Below are positions 1-12,831 of a stretch of DNA of 64,000 bases, one piece after another (within the stretch, counting starts at the first letter, position 1; each line of letters begins with the position of its first letter). The stretch is taken from assembly GCF_051020955.1 (NCBI RefSeq), contig NW_027476540.1, forward strand, positions 1 through 64,000, given 5' to 3'. This DNA comes from Megalopta genalis (taxonomy: Eukaryota > Arthropoda > Insecta > Hymenoptera > Halictidae). The notes under the pieces were generated by a model. It was not told the DNA's origin, ran no database searches, and saw only the letters and a program-made list of their open reading frames with translations. Made by a program: the position numbers and the translations under genes.

Positions 1-330
1 CAAATCCATGCGACACATATTATTTAGCTTCAAATACTTGCGATATAAGTGATATACCTTCAAAAGCTGGAGGAACAAACGAGGTAGCTTCAATTCCATG
101 CGAAACAAATGATTTAGCTTCAAATCAATGCGAAGTAGAAGGCTTAGCTTCAAATCCATGCGAAACAAATGGTTTAGCTACAAATACTTGTAATATACAT
201 TATTTAGCTACAAACTGCATGCGAAACAAACGAGTTAGCTTCAAATCAATGTGAAACACACGATTTAGCTTCAAATCAATACGAAGTAGAAGACTTAGCT
301 TCAAATCCATGCGAAACAAATATGGTTTGG

Positions 331-510
331 CTTCAAATACTTGCGATATAAATGAAGTAACTTCAAATGCAGAGGATACAATCAAGTTAGCTTCAAAACC
401 ATGCAAAACACATGATCAAGCTTCAAATCCATGGGCAACAAGTGATTTAGGTTCATTGTCATTGTAAACACATGATTTAGCTTCACATAAATGCGAAACA
501 AATGGTTTAG
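331..510. repeat. Rare six-monomer block M, copy 1
   Basis: A 180-bp run containing two distinctive monomers: one with ATAAATGAAGTAACTTC and one with GGTTCATTGTCAT (from 451) that matches the consensus poorly. The same run, in the same order, occurs at 16831-17010, 24709-24888 and 32061-32240, and its first half near 23808-23890. It serves as a rare landmark for aligning distant parts of the array. Copies 1 and 2 are 16,500 bp apart. That is exactly 550 monomer lengths, but the many intervening indels make this likely to be chance. Confidence 0.85.
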
Positions 511-661
511 CTTCAAATACTTGTCATATACATGATATAGCTTCAACTGCATGCGAAACAAACGAGTTACGTTCTAATCCACGCGAAACACATGATTTAG
601 CCTCAAATGAATGCGAAGTAGAAGGCTTAGCTTCAAATCCATGCGAAACAATTGGTTTAGC

Positions 662-960
662 TACAAACACTTGGGATATAGGCGGTATAGCCCCAACTGC
701 ATGCGAAACAAACGAGTTACCTTCAAATCCACGCGAAATACATGAGTTAGCTTCAAATCCATGCGACACATATGATTTAGCTTCAAATACTTGCGATATA
801 AGTGATATAGCTTCAAAAGCAGGAGGAACAAACGAGGTAGCTTCAGTTCTATGCGAAACAAATGATTTAGCTTCAAATCAATGCGAAGTAGAAGGCTTAG
901 CTTCAAATCCATGCGAAACACGTGCTTTAGCTTCCTATTAATGCGAAGTAGATGGCTTAG
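662..960. repeat. Local duplication, offset 539 bp, copy 1
   Basis: This stretch begins with the diagnostic monomer CTTGGGATATAGGCGG and matches 1201-1499 closely in monomer order, with scattered substitutions. It includes the run with AGGAGGAACAAACGAGGTAG that recurs across the window. Confidence 0.75.
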
Positions 961-1200
961 ATTCAAATCCACGCGAAACACATGAATTGGTTCAAATGAA
1001 TGCGATGTAGAAGGTTTAGCTTCAAATCCAAGCGAAACACATGATTTAGCTTCAAATACTTGCGATATAAGTGATATAGATTCAAATACAGGCGAAACGA
1101 ACGAGTTAGCTTCAAATCCATGGGAAACACATGATTCATTTGCAAATCAATGCGATGTAGAAGGTTCAGCTTCAAATCCATGCGAAACAAATGGTTTAGC

Positions 1201-1499
1201 TACAAACACTTGGGATATAGGCGGTATAGCTCCAACTGCATGCGAAACAAACGAGTTACCTTCAAATCCACGCGAAATACATGAGTTAGCTTCAAATCCA
1301 TGCGACACATATGATTTAGCTTCAAATACTTGCGATATAAGTGATATAGCTTCAAAAACAGGAGGAACAAACGAGGTAGCTTCAATTCTATGCGAAACAA
1401 ATGATTTATCTTCAAATCAATGCGAAGTAGAAGGCTTAGCTTCAAATCCATGCGAAACAAATGGTTTAGCTACAAATACTTGTGATATACATTATTTAG
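1201..1499. repeat. Local duplication, offset 539 bp, copy 2
   Basis: Second copy of the block at 662-960, with the same start motif CTTGGGATATAGGCGG. The offset of 539 bp is one base short of 18 monomers, which shows an odd indel between the copies. Confidence 0.75.
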
Positions 1500-1617
1500 C
1501 TACAACTACATGCGAAACAAACGAGTTAGCTTCAAATCCATGCGAAACACATGATTTAGCTTCAAATCAATGCGATGCAGAAGTTTAGCTTCAAATCCAT
1601 GCGAAACAAATGATTGA

Positions 1618-2165
1618 GCTACAAACACTTGGATATAGGTGGTATAGCTTCAACTGCGTGCGAAACAAACGAGTTACCTTCAAATCCATGCGAAGCGAAT
1701 GATTTAGCTTCAAATACTTGCAGTATAAATGGTAGAGCTTCAAATGCAGGGGAAACAAGCGAGTTATCTTCGAGTCCAAGCGAAACACATGATTTAGCTT
1801 CAAATCCATGCGAAAAGAAAGATTTTCATTCAAATACTTGCGATATAAGTGATATAGCTTCAAATGCAGGAGAGACAAATGAATAGCTTCAAATACATGC
1901 GAAACACATGATTTAGCTTCAAATCAATACGGAGTAGAAGGGCGTAGCTTCAAAATCCATGCGAATCTAATGGTTCGGCTTCAAATACTTGTGAAAAACA
2001 TGATTTAGATTCAAAATCATGCGAAACACATGGTTTAGCTTAATATTGATGCGAAACGAATGGTTCAGCTCCAAATACTTGTGATATACGTGATTTAGCT
2101 TCAACTGCATGTGAAACAAACGTGTTAGCTTAAACTCCAAGCGAAACACATGATTTAGCTTCAAA
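1618..2165. repeat. Block with GCAGTATAAATGG marker, copy 1
   Basis: A block of about 550 bp with several private variants in fixed order: GCGTGCGAAAC, GAAGCGAATG, GCAGTATAAATGGTAG, GAATCTAATGGTTCGG and a monomer with TTAATATTGATGCG. The same order is seen at 2823-3365 and 4115-4650, and in part at 2370-2700. The copies differ by several 1-bp indels, so each is open in different frames. Confidence 0.85.
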
Positions 2166-2369
2166 TCAATTCGAAGTAGAAGGTTTAACTTCAAATCCGT
2201 GCGAAGGCAAATGATTTAGCTTCCGATAATTGCGATATAAGTGATATAGCTTCAATGCAGGCGAAACAAACGAGTTAACTTCAAATCGATGCAAAACACA
2301 TGATTTAGCTTCAAATCAATGCGATGTAGAAGGTTTAGCTTCAAATCCAAGCGAAACAAATGATTGAGC

Positions 2370-2700
2370 TTCAAACACTTGGGATATAGGTGGTATAGCT
2401 TCAACTGCGTGCGAAACAAACGAGTTACCTTCAAATCCATGCGAAGCGAATGATTTGGCTTCAAATACTTGCAGTATAAATGGTAGAGCTTCAAATGCAT
2501 GCGAAACAAGCGAGTTATCTTCGAGTCCAAGCGAAACACATGATTTAGCTTCAAATCCATGCGAAAACGAAAGATTTTCATTCAAATACTTGCGATATAA
2601 GTGATATAGCTTCAAATGCCGGAGAGACAAATGAGTTAGCTTCAAATACATGCGAAGCACATGATTTAGCTTCAAATCAAAGCGAAGTAGAAGGGGTAGC
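2370..2700. repeat. Block with GCAGTATAAATGG marker, partial copy 2
   Basis: Carries the GCGTGCGAAAC, GAAGCGAATG and GCAGTATAAATGG variants in the same order as 1618-2165, then leaves the shared pattern before the GAATCTAATGG monomer. It is a truncated copy joined to other monomers. Confidence 0.75.
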
Positions 2701-2822
2701 TTCAAAATCCATGCGAAGCAAATGATTTAGCTTCCGATAATTGCGATATAAGTGATATAGCTTCAATGCAGGCGAAACAAACGAGTTAGCTTCAAATCGA
2801 TGCAAAACAAATGATTCAGCTT

Positions 2823-3365
2823 CAAACACTTGGATATAGGTGGTATAGCTTGAACTGCGTGCGAAACAAACGAGTTACCTTCAAATCCATGCGAAGCGAA
2901 TGATTTAGCTTCAAATGCTTGCAGTATAAATGGTAGAGCTTCAAATGCATGCGAAACAAGCGAGTTATCTTCGAGTCCAAGCGAAACACATGATTTAGCT
3001 TCAAATCCATGCGAAACGAAAGATTTTCATTCAAATACTTGCGATATAAGTGATATAGCTTCAAATGCACGAGAGACAAATGAGTTAGCTTCAAATACAT
3101 GCGAAAACACGAGATTTAGCTTCAAATCAATACGAAGTAGAAGGGGTAGCCTTCAAATCCATGCGAATCTAATGGTTCGGCTTCAAATACTTGTGAAAAA
3201 CATGATTTAGATTCAAAATCATGCGAAACACATGGTTTAGCTTAATATTGATGCGAAACGAATGGTTCAGCTCCAAATACTTGTGATATACGTGATTTAG
3301 CTTCAACTGCATGTGAAAACAAACGTGTTAGCTTAATCTCCAAGCGCAACACATGATTTAGCTGC
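2823..3365. repeat. Block with GCAGTATAAATGG marker, copy 3
   Basis: Full-length copy of the block at 1618-2165, at an offset of 1,201 to 1,202 bp (about 40 monomers). It keeps the GAATCTAATGGTTCGG and TTAATATTGATGCG monomers. Small A-run and C-run indels separate it from copy 1. Confidence 0.85.
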
Positions 3366-4114
3366 AAAATCAATGCGATGTAGAAGGTTTAGCTTCAAAT
3401 CCATGCGATGCACAAGATTTATCTTCAAATCAATTCGATGTAGAAGGTTCAGCTTCAAATCCATGCGACACACATGATTTAGCTGCAAATCAATGCGATG
3501 TAGAAGGTTTAGCTTCAGTTCTATGCGAAACAAATGAGTTAGCTTCAAATCAATGCGATGTAGAAGGTTTAGCTTCAAATCCATGTGAAACAAATGATTG
3601 AGCTTCAAACACTTGGGATAAAGGTGATATAGCTTCAAGTGTATGCGAAACAATCGAGTTACCTTCAAATCCACGCGAAACACATAAATTGGTTCAAATG
3701 AATGCGATGTAGAAGGTTTAGCTTCAAATCAAAGCGAAGCACATGATTTAGCTTCAAATAGTTGCGATATAAATGATATAGATTCAAATACAGGCGAAAC
3801 GAACGAGTTAGCTTCAAATCCATGCGAAACACATGATTGATTTGCAAATCAATGCGATGTAGAAGGTTCAGCTTCAAATGCATGCAAAACACGTGATTTA
3901 GCTTCCAATTAATGCGAAGTAGAAGGCTTAGCTTCAAATCCATGCGAAACAAATGGTTTTGCTACAAATACTTGTGATATACATTATTTAGCTACAACTG
4001 CATGCGAAACAAACGAGTTAGCTTCAAATCCATGCGAAACACATGATTTAGCTTCAAATCAATGCGATGTAGAAGGTTTAGCTTCAAATCCATGCGAAAC
4101 AAATGATTGAGCTT

Positions 4115-4650
4115 CAAACACTTGGGATATAGGTGGTATAGCTTCAACTGCGTGCGAAACAAACGAGATACCTTCAAATCCATGCGAAGCGAATGATTTT
4201 AGCTTCAAATACTTGCAGTATAAATGGTAGAGCTTCAAATGCAGGCGAAACAAGCGAGTTATCTTCGAGTCCAAGCGAAACGCATGATTTAGCTTCAAAT
4301 CCATGCGAAACGAAAGATTTTCATTCAAATACTTGCGATATAAGTGATATATCTTCAAATGCAGGAGAGACAAATGAGTTAGCTTCAAATACATGCGAAA
4401 CACATGATTTAGCTTCAAATCAATACGGAGTAGAAGGCGTAGCTTCAAATCCATGCGAATCTAATGGTTCGGCTTCAATACTTGTGAAAAACATGATTTA
4501 GATTCAAAATCATGCGAAACACATGGTTTAGCTTAATATTGATGCGAAACGAATGGTTTCAGCTCCAAATACTTGTGATATACGTGATTTAGCTTCAAAC
4601 TGCATGTAAAACAAACGTGTTAGCTTAAACTCCAAGCGAACGCATGATTT
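4115..4650. repeat. Block with GCAGTATAAATGG marker, copy 4
   Basis: Full-length copy at an offset of about 1,291 bp from copy 3, judged at the GAATCTAATGG monomer (3163 against 4454). It is the last copy of this block; a related variant reappears in the duplication at 15095-16240. Confidence 0.85.
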
Positions 4651-6150
4651 AGCTGCAAATCAATGCGATGTAGAAGGTTTAGCACCAAATCCATGCGAAA
4701 CAAATGATTTTAGTTTCAAACACTTGACCGTATAAGTGATATAGCTTCAAATGCAGACTAATCAAACGAGTTAGCTTCAAAATCCACACGATACACATGA
4801 TTTAGCTTCAAATACTTGCGATGTAGAAGGTTTAGCTTCAGTTCTATGCGAAAACAAATGAGTTAGCTTCAAATCAATGCGATGTAGAAGGTTTAGCTTC
4901 AAATCCATGTGAAACAAATGATTAGGCTTCAAACACTTGGGATAAAGGTGATATAGCTTCAAGTGCATGCGAAAGAATCGAGTTACCTTCAAATCCACGC
5001 GAAACACAAGAATAGGTTCAATTGAATGCGATGTAGAAGGTTTAGCTTCAAAATACAAGCGAAACACATGATTTAGCTTCAAATAGTTTGCGATATAAGT
5101 GATATAGATTCAAATACAGGCGAGACGAACGAGTTTAGCTTCAAATCCATGCGAAACACATGATTTAGCTTAAAAATCAATTTGATGTAGAAGGTTTAGC
5201 TTTAAATCCATGCAAAACAAATGATTGAGCTTCAAACACTTGGGATATAGGTGGAATAGCTCCAACTGCATGCGAAAGAAACGAGTTACCTTCAAATCCA
5301 CGCGAAACACATGAATTAGCTTCAAATCAATGCGAAGTAGAAGGTTTAGCTTCAAACCCAAGCGAAACACATGATTTAGCTTCACATACTTGCGACATAA
5401 GTGATATAGATTCAAATACAGGCGAAACGAACGAGTTAGCTTCAAATCCATGCGAAACACATGATTCATTTGCAAATCAATGCGATGTAGAAGGTTCAGC
5501 TTCAAATCCATGCAAAACACGTGATTTAGCTTCCAATTAATGCGAAGTAGAAGGCTTAGCTTCAAATCCATGCGAAACAAATGATTTAGCTACAAATACT
5601 TGTGATATACATTATTTAGCTACAACTGCATGCGAAACAAACGAGTTAGCTTCAAATCCATGCGAAACACATGATTTAGCTTAAAATCAATGCGATGTAG
5701 TAGGTTCAGCTTCAAATCCATGCGACACAAATGATTGAGCTTCAAACACTTGAGATATAGGTGGTATAGCTCCAACTGCATGCGAAACAAACGAGTTACC
5801 TTCAAATCCACGCGAAACACATGAGTTAGCTTCAAATCAATGCGATGTAGAGGTTTATCTTCAAATCCATGTGAAACAAATGATTGAGCTTCAAAACACT
5901 TGGGATAAAGGTGATATAGCTTCAACTGCATGCGAAACAAACCGAGTTACCCTTCAAATCCACGCGAAACACATAATTTAGCTTCAAATCAATGCGATCT
6001 AGAAGGCTGAGCTTCAAATCCATGCGAAACACATGGTTCAGCTGCAAATCAATGCGATGTAGAAGGATTAGCTTCAAATCCATGCTAAATACATGATTTA
6101 GCTTCATATCCAAGGGATGTAGAAGGTTTAGCTTCAAATCCATGCGAAAC

Positions 6151-6590
6151 ACATTATGAGGTGCAAATCAGTGCGAAGTAGAAGGCTCAGGTTCAAAGCC
6201 ATGCGATTCAAATGGTTCATCTTCAAATACTTGTAAAAGACATGATTTAACTTCAACTGCATGCGAAACAAACGAGTTACCTTCAAATCCACGCGAAACA
6301 CATGATTTAGCTTCAAATCAATGCGATGTAGAAGGCTTAGTTTCAAAACCATGAAAAAAAGTGATTTAGGATCCAATCAATGCGAAGTAGAAGGCTTAGC
6401 TTCAAAATCCATGCCAAGCACATGATTTAGCTTCAAATCCATGGGATGTAGAAGGTTTAGCTTCAAATCCATGCGAAACACATTATTTAGGTGCAAATCA
6501 GTGCGAAATAGAAGGCTCAGGTTCAAAGCCATGCGATTCAAACGGTTCATCTTCAAATACTTGTAAAAGACATGATTTAGCTTCAACTGC
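6151..6590. repeat. Two copies of S block, 330 bp apart
   Basis: The S block is a four-monomer run with GTGCAAATCAGTGCGAA, then a GGCTCAGGTTC or GGCTCATGTTC monomer, then GGTTCATCTTC, then CTTGTAAAAGACATG. Here it occurs at 6151-6260 and 6480-6590, an offset of about 330 bp (11 monomers). Further copies lie near 7084, 8281, 13358, 21188, 23195, 25088 and 28488, so it is a dispersed landmark joining the left and middle of the array. Confidence 0.8.
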
Positions 6591-7275
6591 ATGCGAAACA
6601 AACGAGTTACCTTCAAATCCACGCGAAACACATGATTTAGATTCAAATCAATGCGATGTAGAAGGCTTAGCTTCAAATCCATGCAAAACACGTGATTTAG
6701 CTTCAACTGCATTCGAAGCAAATGAGTTAGCTCCAAATCCACGCGAAACACATGATTTAACTTCAAATCAGTGCGTAGTAGAAGGCTTAGCTTCAAATCC
6801 ATGCGAATCTAATGGTTCATCTTCAAATACTTGTAAAAGATATGATTTAACTTCAACTGCATGCGAAACAAACGAGTTACCTTCAAATCCACGCGAAACA
6901 CATGATTTAGCTTCAAATCAATGCGATGTAGAAGGCTTAGCTTCAAATCCATGCAAAAACACGTGATTTAGGATCCAAATCAATGCGAAGTAGAAGGCAT
7001 AGCTTCAAATCCATGCCAAACATATGATTTAGCTTCAAATCCATGGGATGTAGAAGGTTTAGCTTCAAAATCCATGCGAAACACTTTATTTAGGTGCAAA
7101 TCAGTGCGAAATAGAAGGCTCAGGTTCAAAACCATGCGATTCAAATGGTTCATCTATAAATACTTGTGAAAGACATGATTTGGCTTAAACTGCATGCGAA
7201 ACAAACGAGTTACCTTCAAATCCACGCGAAACACATGATTTAGCTTCAAATCAATGCGATGTAGAAGGCTTAGCT

Positions 7276-7345
7276 TCAATACATGCGACACAATTGCTTC
7301 AGCAGAGGAACTTGCGGTATAAGTGATATTGCTTCAAATGCAGGG
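7276..7345. repeat. Irregular junction within the array
   Basis: The 30-bp rhythm breaks here: a monomer with CGACACAATTGCTTCAGCAG runs into GAGGAACTTGCGGTATAAG without the usual TTAGCTTCAAAT part. It looks like a short deletion or illegitimate join between two monomers. Normal spacing resumes by about 7345. Confidence 0.6.
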
Positions 7346-9354
7346 GAAACAAACGAGTTAGCTTCAAATCCATGAAAACACACGATTTAGCTTCAATTCA
7401 ATGCCAAGTAGAAAGGCTTAGCTTCAAATCCATGCGAATCAACTGTTTAGCTGCAAATACTTGTGATATACATGATTTAGTTTCAACTGCATGCGAAACA
7501 AACGAGCTAGCTTCAAATCCATTCGAAACACAATATTTAGCGTCAAATCAATGCGAAGTAGAAGGCAGTGCTTCAAATCCATGCGATACAAATGGTTTAG
7601 CTTCAAATACTTGTGATATACATGATTTAGCTTCAACTGCATTCGAAGCAAACGAGTTAGCTCCAAATCCAAGCGAATCACATGATTTAGCTTGAAATCA
7701 ATGCGATGTAGAAGGTTTAGCTTCAAGTCCCATGCGATACACATGATTTAGCTTCAAATCAATGCGATGTAGTAGGTTCAGCTTCAAATCCATGCGATAT
7801 AAGTGATATAGCTTCAAAGCAGGAGGAACAAACGAGGTAGCTTCAATTCCATGCGAAACAAATGATTTAGCTTCAAATCAATGCGAAGTAGAAGGTTTAG
7901 CTTCAAATCCATGCGAAAACAAATGGTTGAGCTACAAATACTTGTGATATACATTATTTAGCTACAACTGCCTGCGAAACAAACGAGATAGCTTCAAATC
8001 CATGCGAAACACACGATTTAGCTTCAAATCAATGCGATGTAGAAGGTTTAGCTTCAAATCCAAGCGAAACACATGATTTAGCTTCAAATACTTGCGATAT
8101 AAGTGATCTAGTTTCAACTGCATGCAAAACAAACGAGTTAGCATCAAATCCATGCGAAACACATTATTTTGCTTCAACTCAATACGATGTAGAAGGATTA
8201 GCTTCAAACACATGCGGCACAAATTATTTAGCTTCAAATCAATGCGATGTAGAAGGTTTAGCTTCAAATCCATGCGAAACACATTATTTAGCTGCAAATA
8301 AGTGCGAAGTAGAAGGCTCAGGTTCAAGTCAATGCGAATCAAATGGTTTATCTTCAAATACATGTGAAAGGACATGATTTAGCTTCAACTGCATGCGAAT
8401 CAAACGAGTTAACTTCAAATCCAAGAGAAACACACGATTTAGCTTCAAATTAATGCGAAGTAGAAGACTTAGCTTCAAATCCATGCGAAACGAGCGGTTC
8501 AGCTTCAAATACTTGCGATATAAATGTAATAGCTTCAACTGCATGCGAAACAAAACGAGTTAACTTCAAATCAAAGAGAAACACACGATTTAGCTTCAAA
8601 TTAATGCGAAGTAGAAGACTTAGCTTCAAATCCATGCGAAACGAATGGTTTAGTTACAAACATTTGTGGTATACATGCTTTAGCTTCAACCGCATGCGGA
8701 ACAAAAGAGTTAGCTTCAAATCTATGCGAAACAAATGGTTTAGCTTCAAATACTTGTGATATACGTTATTTAGCTTCAAATCAATGCGATGTAGAAGCTT
8801 TAGCTTCAAATCCATGCGACACAAATGATTTAGCATCAGATACATGCGATATAAGTGATATAGCTTCAAATGCAGGAGAAACGAACGAGTTAGCTCCAAA
8901 TCTATGCGAAACAAGTGATTTAGGTTCAAATCAATGCGAAGTAGAAGGCTTTGCTTCAAATCCATGCGAAACAAATGATTTAGCTTCAAACGCTTGGGAT
9001 ATACGTGGTATAGATTCAACTGCAGGCGAAACAAACGAGTTTAGCTTCATATCCAAGGAAACACATGATTTAGCGTCAAATCAATGCGATGTAGAAGGTT
9101 TAGCTTCAAATCTGAGCGAAACAAATGATTCAGCTTCAAATTCTCTCGATATTAGTGATATAGCTTCAAATGCAGACGAAACACACGATTGCCTTCAAAT
9201 CCATGCCAAACAAATGATTTAGTTTCATGTCAATTCTTAGTAGAAGGATTAGCTTCAAATCCATGCGAAACAAATGATTTTGCTTCAAATACTTGCGATA
9301 TAAATGAGGTAGCTTCAAAAAGCAGACAGAACAAAACGAGTTAGCTTCAAATCC

Positions 9355-10100
9355 ATGCGAAACAAATGATTGAGCTTCAAACACCTGGGATAAAGGTGAT
9401 ATAGCTTCAACTGCATGCGAAACAAACGAGTTAACTTCAAATCCACGCGAAACACATGAATTGGTTCAAATGAATGCGATGTAGAAGGTTTAGCTGCAAA
9501 TCCAAGCGAAACACGTGATTTAGCTTCCAATTAATGCGAAGTAGAAGGCTTAGCATCAAATCCATGCGAAACGAATGGTTTAGCTTCAAATACTTGTGAT
9601 ATACGTTATTGAGATTTAACTGTATGCGCAACGAACGAGTTAGCTTCAAATCCATGCGAAACACATGATTTAGCTGCAAATCAATGCGATGTAGAAGGTT
9701 TAGCTTCAGTTCTATGCGAAACAAATGAGTTAGCTTCAAATCAATGCGATGTAGAAGGTTTAGCTTCAAATCCATGTGAAACAAATGATTTAGCATCAAA
9801 TGCTTGCGAATATAAGTGATATAGCTTCAAATGCAGGCGAAAACAAACGAGTTAGCTTCAGATCCATGCGAAACACATGATTTAGTTGCAAATCAATGCG
9901 ATGTAGAGGGTTTAGCTTCAAATCCATGTGATACACAAGATTTAGCTTCACATCAATGCCGATATAGAAAGTTCAGCTACAAATCCATGCGACGCACATG
10001 ATTTAGCTTCAAATACTTGCGATATAAGTGATATAGCTTCAAAAGCAGGAGGAAACAAACGAGGTAGCTTCAATTCCATGCGAAACAAATGATTTAGCTT
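9355..10100. repeat. Duplication, offset 1,382 bp, copy 1
   Basis: From CACCTGGGATAAAGG onward the order of variants matches 10737-11482, including CGAAACACATGAATTGG (1-bp deletion marker), GATATACGTTATTGAG and GCTTGCGAATATAAG (1-bp insertion marker). Copies differ by substitutions and a few A-run indels. Confidence 0.8.
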
Positions 10101-10239
10101 CAAATCAATGCGAAGTAGAGGGCTTAGCTTCAAATCCATGCGAAACAAATGATTGAGCTTCAAGCACCTGGGATAAATGTGATATAGCTTCAACTGCATG
10201 CGAAACAAACGAGTTACCTTCAAATCCACGCCGAAACAC

Positions 10240-11210
10240 ATGAGTTAGCTTCAAATCAATGCGATGTAGAAGGTTTAGCTTCAAAACCATACGAAACAAA
10301 TGATTGAGATCATACACTTGGGATAAATGTGATATAGCTTCAACTGCATGCGAAACCATCGAGTTACCTTCAGATCCACGCGAAACACATGAATTGGTTC
10401 AAATGAATGCGATGTAGAAGGTTTAGCTTCAAATCCAAGCGAAACACATGATTTAGCTTCAAATACTTGCGATATAAGTGATATAGATTCAAATACAGGC
10501 GAAACGAACGAGTTAGATTCAAATCCATGCGAAACACATGATTCATTTGCAAATCAATGCGATGTGGAAGGTTCAGCTTCAAATCCATGCGAAACACGTG
10601 ATTTAGCTACAATTACTCGTGATATACACTATTTAGCTCCAACTGCATGCGAAACAAACGAGTTACCGTCAAATCCACGCAAAACACATGAGTTAGCGTC
10701 AAATCAATGCGATGTAGAAGGTTTAGCTTCAAATCCATGCGAAACAAATGATTGAGCTTCAAGCACCTGGGATAAAGGTGATATAGCTTCAACTGCATGC
10801 GAAACAAACGAGTTACATTCAAATCCACGCGAAACACATGAATTGGTTCAAATGAATGCGATGTAGAAGGTTTAGCTGCAAATCCAAGCGAAACACGTGA
10901 TTTAGCTTCCAATTAATGCGAAGTAGAAGGCTTAGCTTCAAATCCATGCGAAACGAATGGTTTAGCTTCAAATACTTGTGATATACGTTATTGAGATTTA
11001 ACTGTATGCGCAACGAACGAGTTAGCTTCAAATCCATGCGAAACACATGATTTAGCAGCAAATCAATGCGATGTAGAAGGTTTAGCTTCAGTTCTATGCG
11101 AAACAAATGAGTTAGCTTCAAATCAATGCGATGTAGAAGGTTTAGCTTCAAATCCATGTGAAAACAAATGATTTAGCATCAAATGCTTGCGAATATAAGT
11201 GATATAGCTT
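10240..11210. repeat. Duplication, offset 1,621 bp, copy 1
   Basis: Matches 11861-12831 almost base for base. The rare motif GATTGAGATCATACACTTGG sits at about 10302 here and 1,621 bp later in the second copy. The block includes two ATGAATTGG deletion markers and ends just after the GCTTGCGAATATAAG marker. Its right part overlaps the second copy of the 1,382-bp duplication, so the two events are nested. Confidence 0.9.
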
Positions 11211-11482
11211 CAAATGCAGGCGAAAACAAACGAGTTAGCTTCAGATCCATGCGAAACACATGATTTAGTTGCAAATCAATGCGATGTAGAGGGTTTAGCT
11301 TCAAATCCATGTGATACACAAGATTTAGCTTCACAACAATGCGATGTAGAAAGTTCAGCTTCAAATCCATGCGACGCACATGATTTAGCTTCAAATACTT
11401 GCGATATAAGTGATATAGCTTCAAAAGCAGGAGGAACTAACGAGGTAGCTTCAATTCCATGCGAAACAAATGATTTAGCTTC
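10737..11482. repeat. Duplication, offset 1,382 bp, copy 2
   Basis: Second copy of 9355-10100. Both copies share AGAAAGTTCAGC and CGACGCACATG monomers and the run with AGCAGGAGGAA, then part after about 11480. Confidence 0.8.
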
Positions 11483-11860
11483 AAACACTTGGGGTATAAG
11501 TGATATAGCTTCAAATGCAGAATAATCAAACGAGTTAGCTTCAAAATCCACGCGATACACATGATTTAGCTTCAAATACTTGCGATATAAGTGATGTAGA
11601 TTCAACTGCAGGCGCAACGAACGAGTTAGCTTCAAATCCATGCGAAACACATGATTTAGCTGCAAATCAATGTGATGTAGAAGGTTCAGCTTCAAATCCA
11701 TGCGACACATATGATTTAGCTTCAAATACTTGCGATATAAGTGATATAGCTTCAAAAGCAGGAGGAACAAACGAGGTAGCTTTAGTTCTATGCGAAGCAA
11801 ATGATTTAGCTTCAAATGAATGCGAAGTAGAAGGCTTAGCTTCAAATCCATGCGAAACAC

Positions 11861-12831
11861 ATGAGTTAGCTTCAAATCAATGCGATGTAGAAGGTTTAGC
11901 TTCAAAACCATACGAAACAAATGATTGAGATCATACACTTGGGATAAATGTGATATAGCTTCAACTGCATGCGAAACAATCGAGTTACCTTCAGATCCAC
12001 GCGAAACACATGAATTGGTTCAAATGAATGCGATGTAGAAGGTTTAGCTTCAAATCCAAGCGAAACACATGATTTAGCTTCAAATACTTGCGATATAAGT
12101 GATATAGATTCAAATACAGGCGAAACGAACGAGTTAGATTCAAAGCCATGCGAAACACATGATTCATTTGCAAATCAATGCGATGTAGAAGGTTCAGCTT
12201 CAAATCCATGCAAAACACGTGATTTAGCTACAATTACTCGTGATATACACTATTTAGCTCCAACTGCATGCGAAACAAACGAGTTACCGTCAAATCCACG
12301 CAAAACACATGAGTTAGCGTCAAATCAATGCGATGTAGAAGGTTTAGCTTCAAATCCATGCGAAACAAATGATTGAGCTTCAAGCAACTGGGATAAAGGT
12401 GATATAGCTTCAACTGCATGCGAAACAAACGAGTTACATTCAAATCCACGCGAAACACATGAATTGGTTCAAATGAATGCGATGTAGAAGGTTTAGCTGC
12501 AAATCCAAGCGAAACACGTGATTTAGCTTCCAATTAATGCGAAGTAGAAGGCTTAGCTTCAAATCCATGCGAAACGAATGGTTTAGCTTCAAATACTTGT
12601 GATATACGTTATTGAGATTTAACTGTATGCGCAACGAACGAGTTAGCTTCAAATCCATGCGAAACACATGATTTAGCAGCAAATCAATGCGATGTAGAAG
12701 GTTTAGCTTCAGTTCTATGCGAAACAAATGTGTTAGCTTCAAATCAATGCGATGTAGAAGGTTTAGCTTCAAATCCATGTGAAACAAATGATTTAGCATC
12801 AAATGCTTGCGAATATAAGTGATATAGCTTC
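11861..12831. repeat. Duplication, offset 1,621 bp, copy 2
   Basis: Second copy of 10240-11210, carrying the same GATTGAGATCATACACTTGG landmark (catacactt at 11932). The match ends near 12831, where this copy continues with CAAAAGCAGGAGG while copy 1 continues with CAAATGCAGGCG. Confidence 0.9.

Larger units (their letters stand above)
1..9354. repeat. Left, most diverged sector of the array
   Basis: Monomers here differ from one another more than anywhere else, and many carry single-base gains or losses in short A runs (GCGAAAACAC for GCGAAACAC, CAAAATCC for CAAATCC). Duplicated blocks are short (about 100 to 550 bp) and imperfect. Long near-identical units like those to the right of 24 kb are absent. 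This fits an older, less homogenised part of a satellite array, or lower base accuracy in this part of the assembly. I see no gene in it. Confidence 0.8.
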
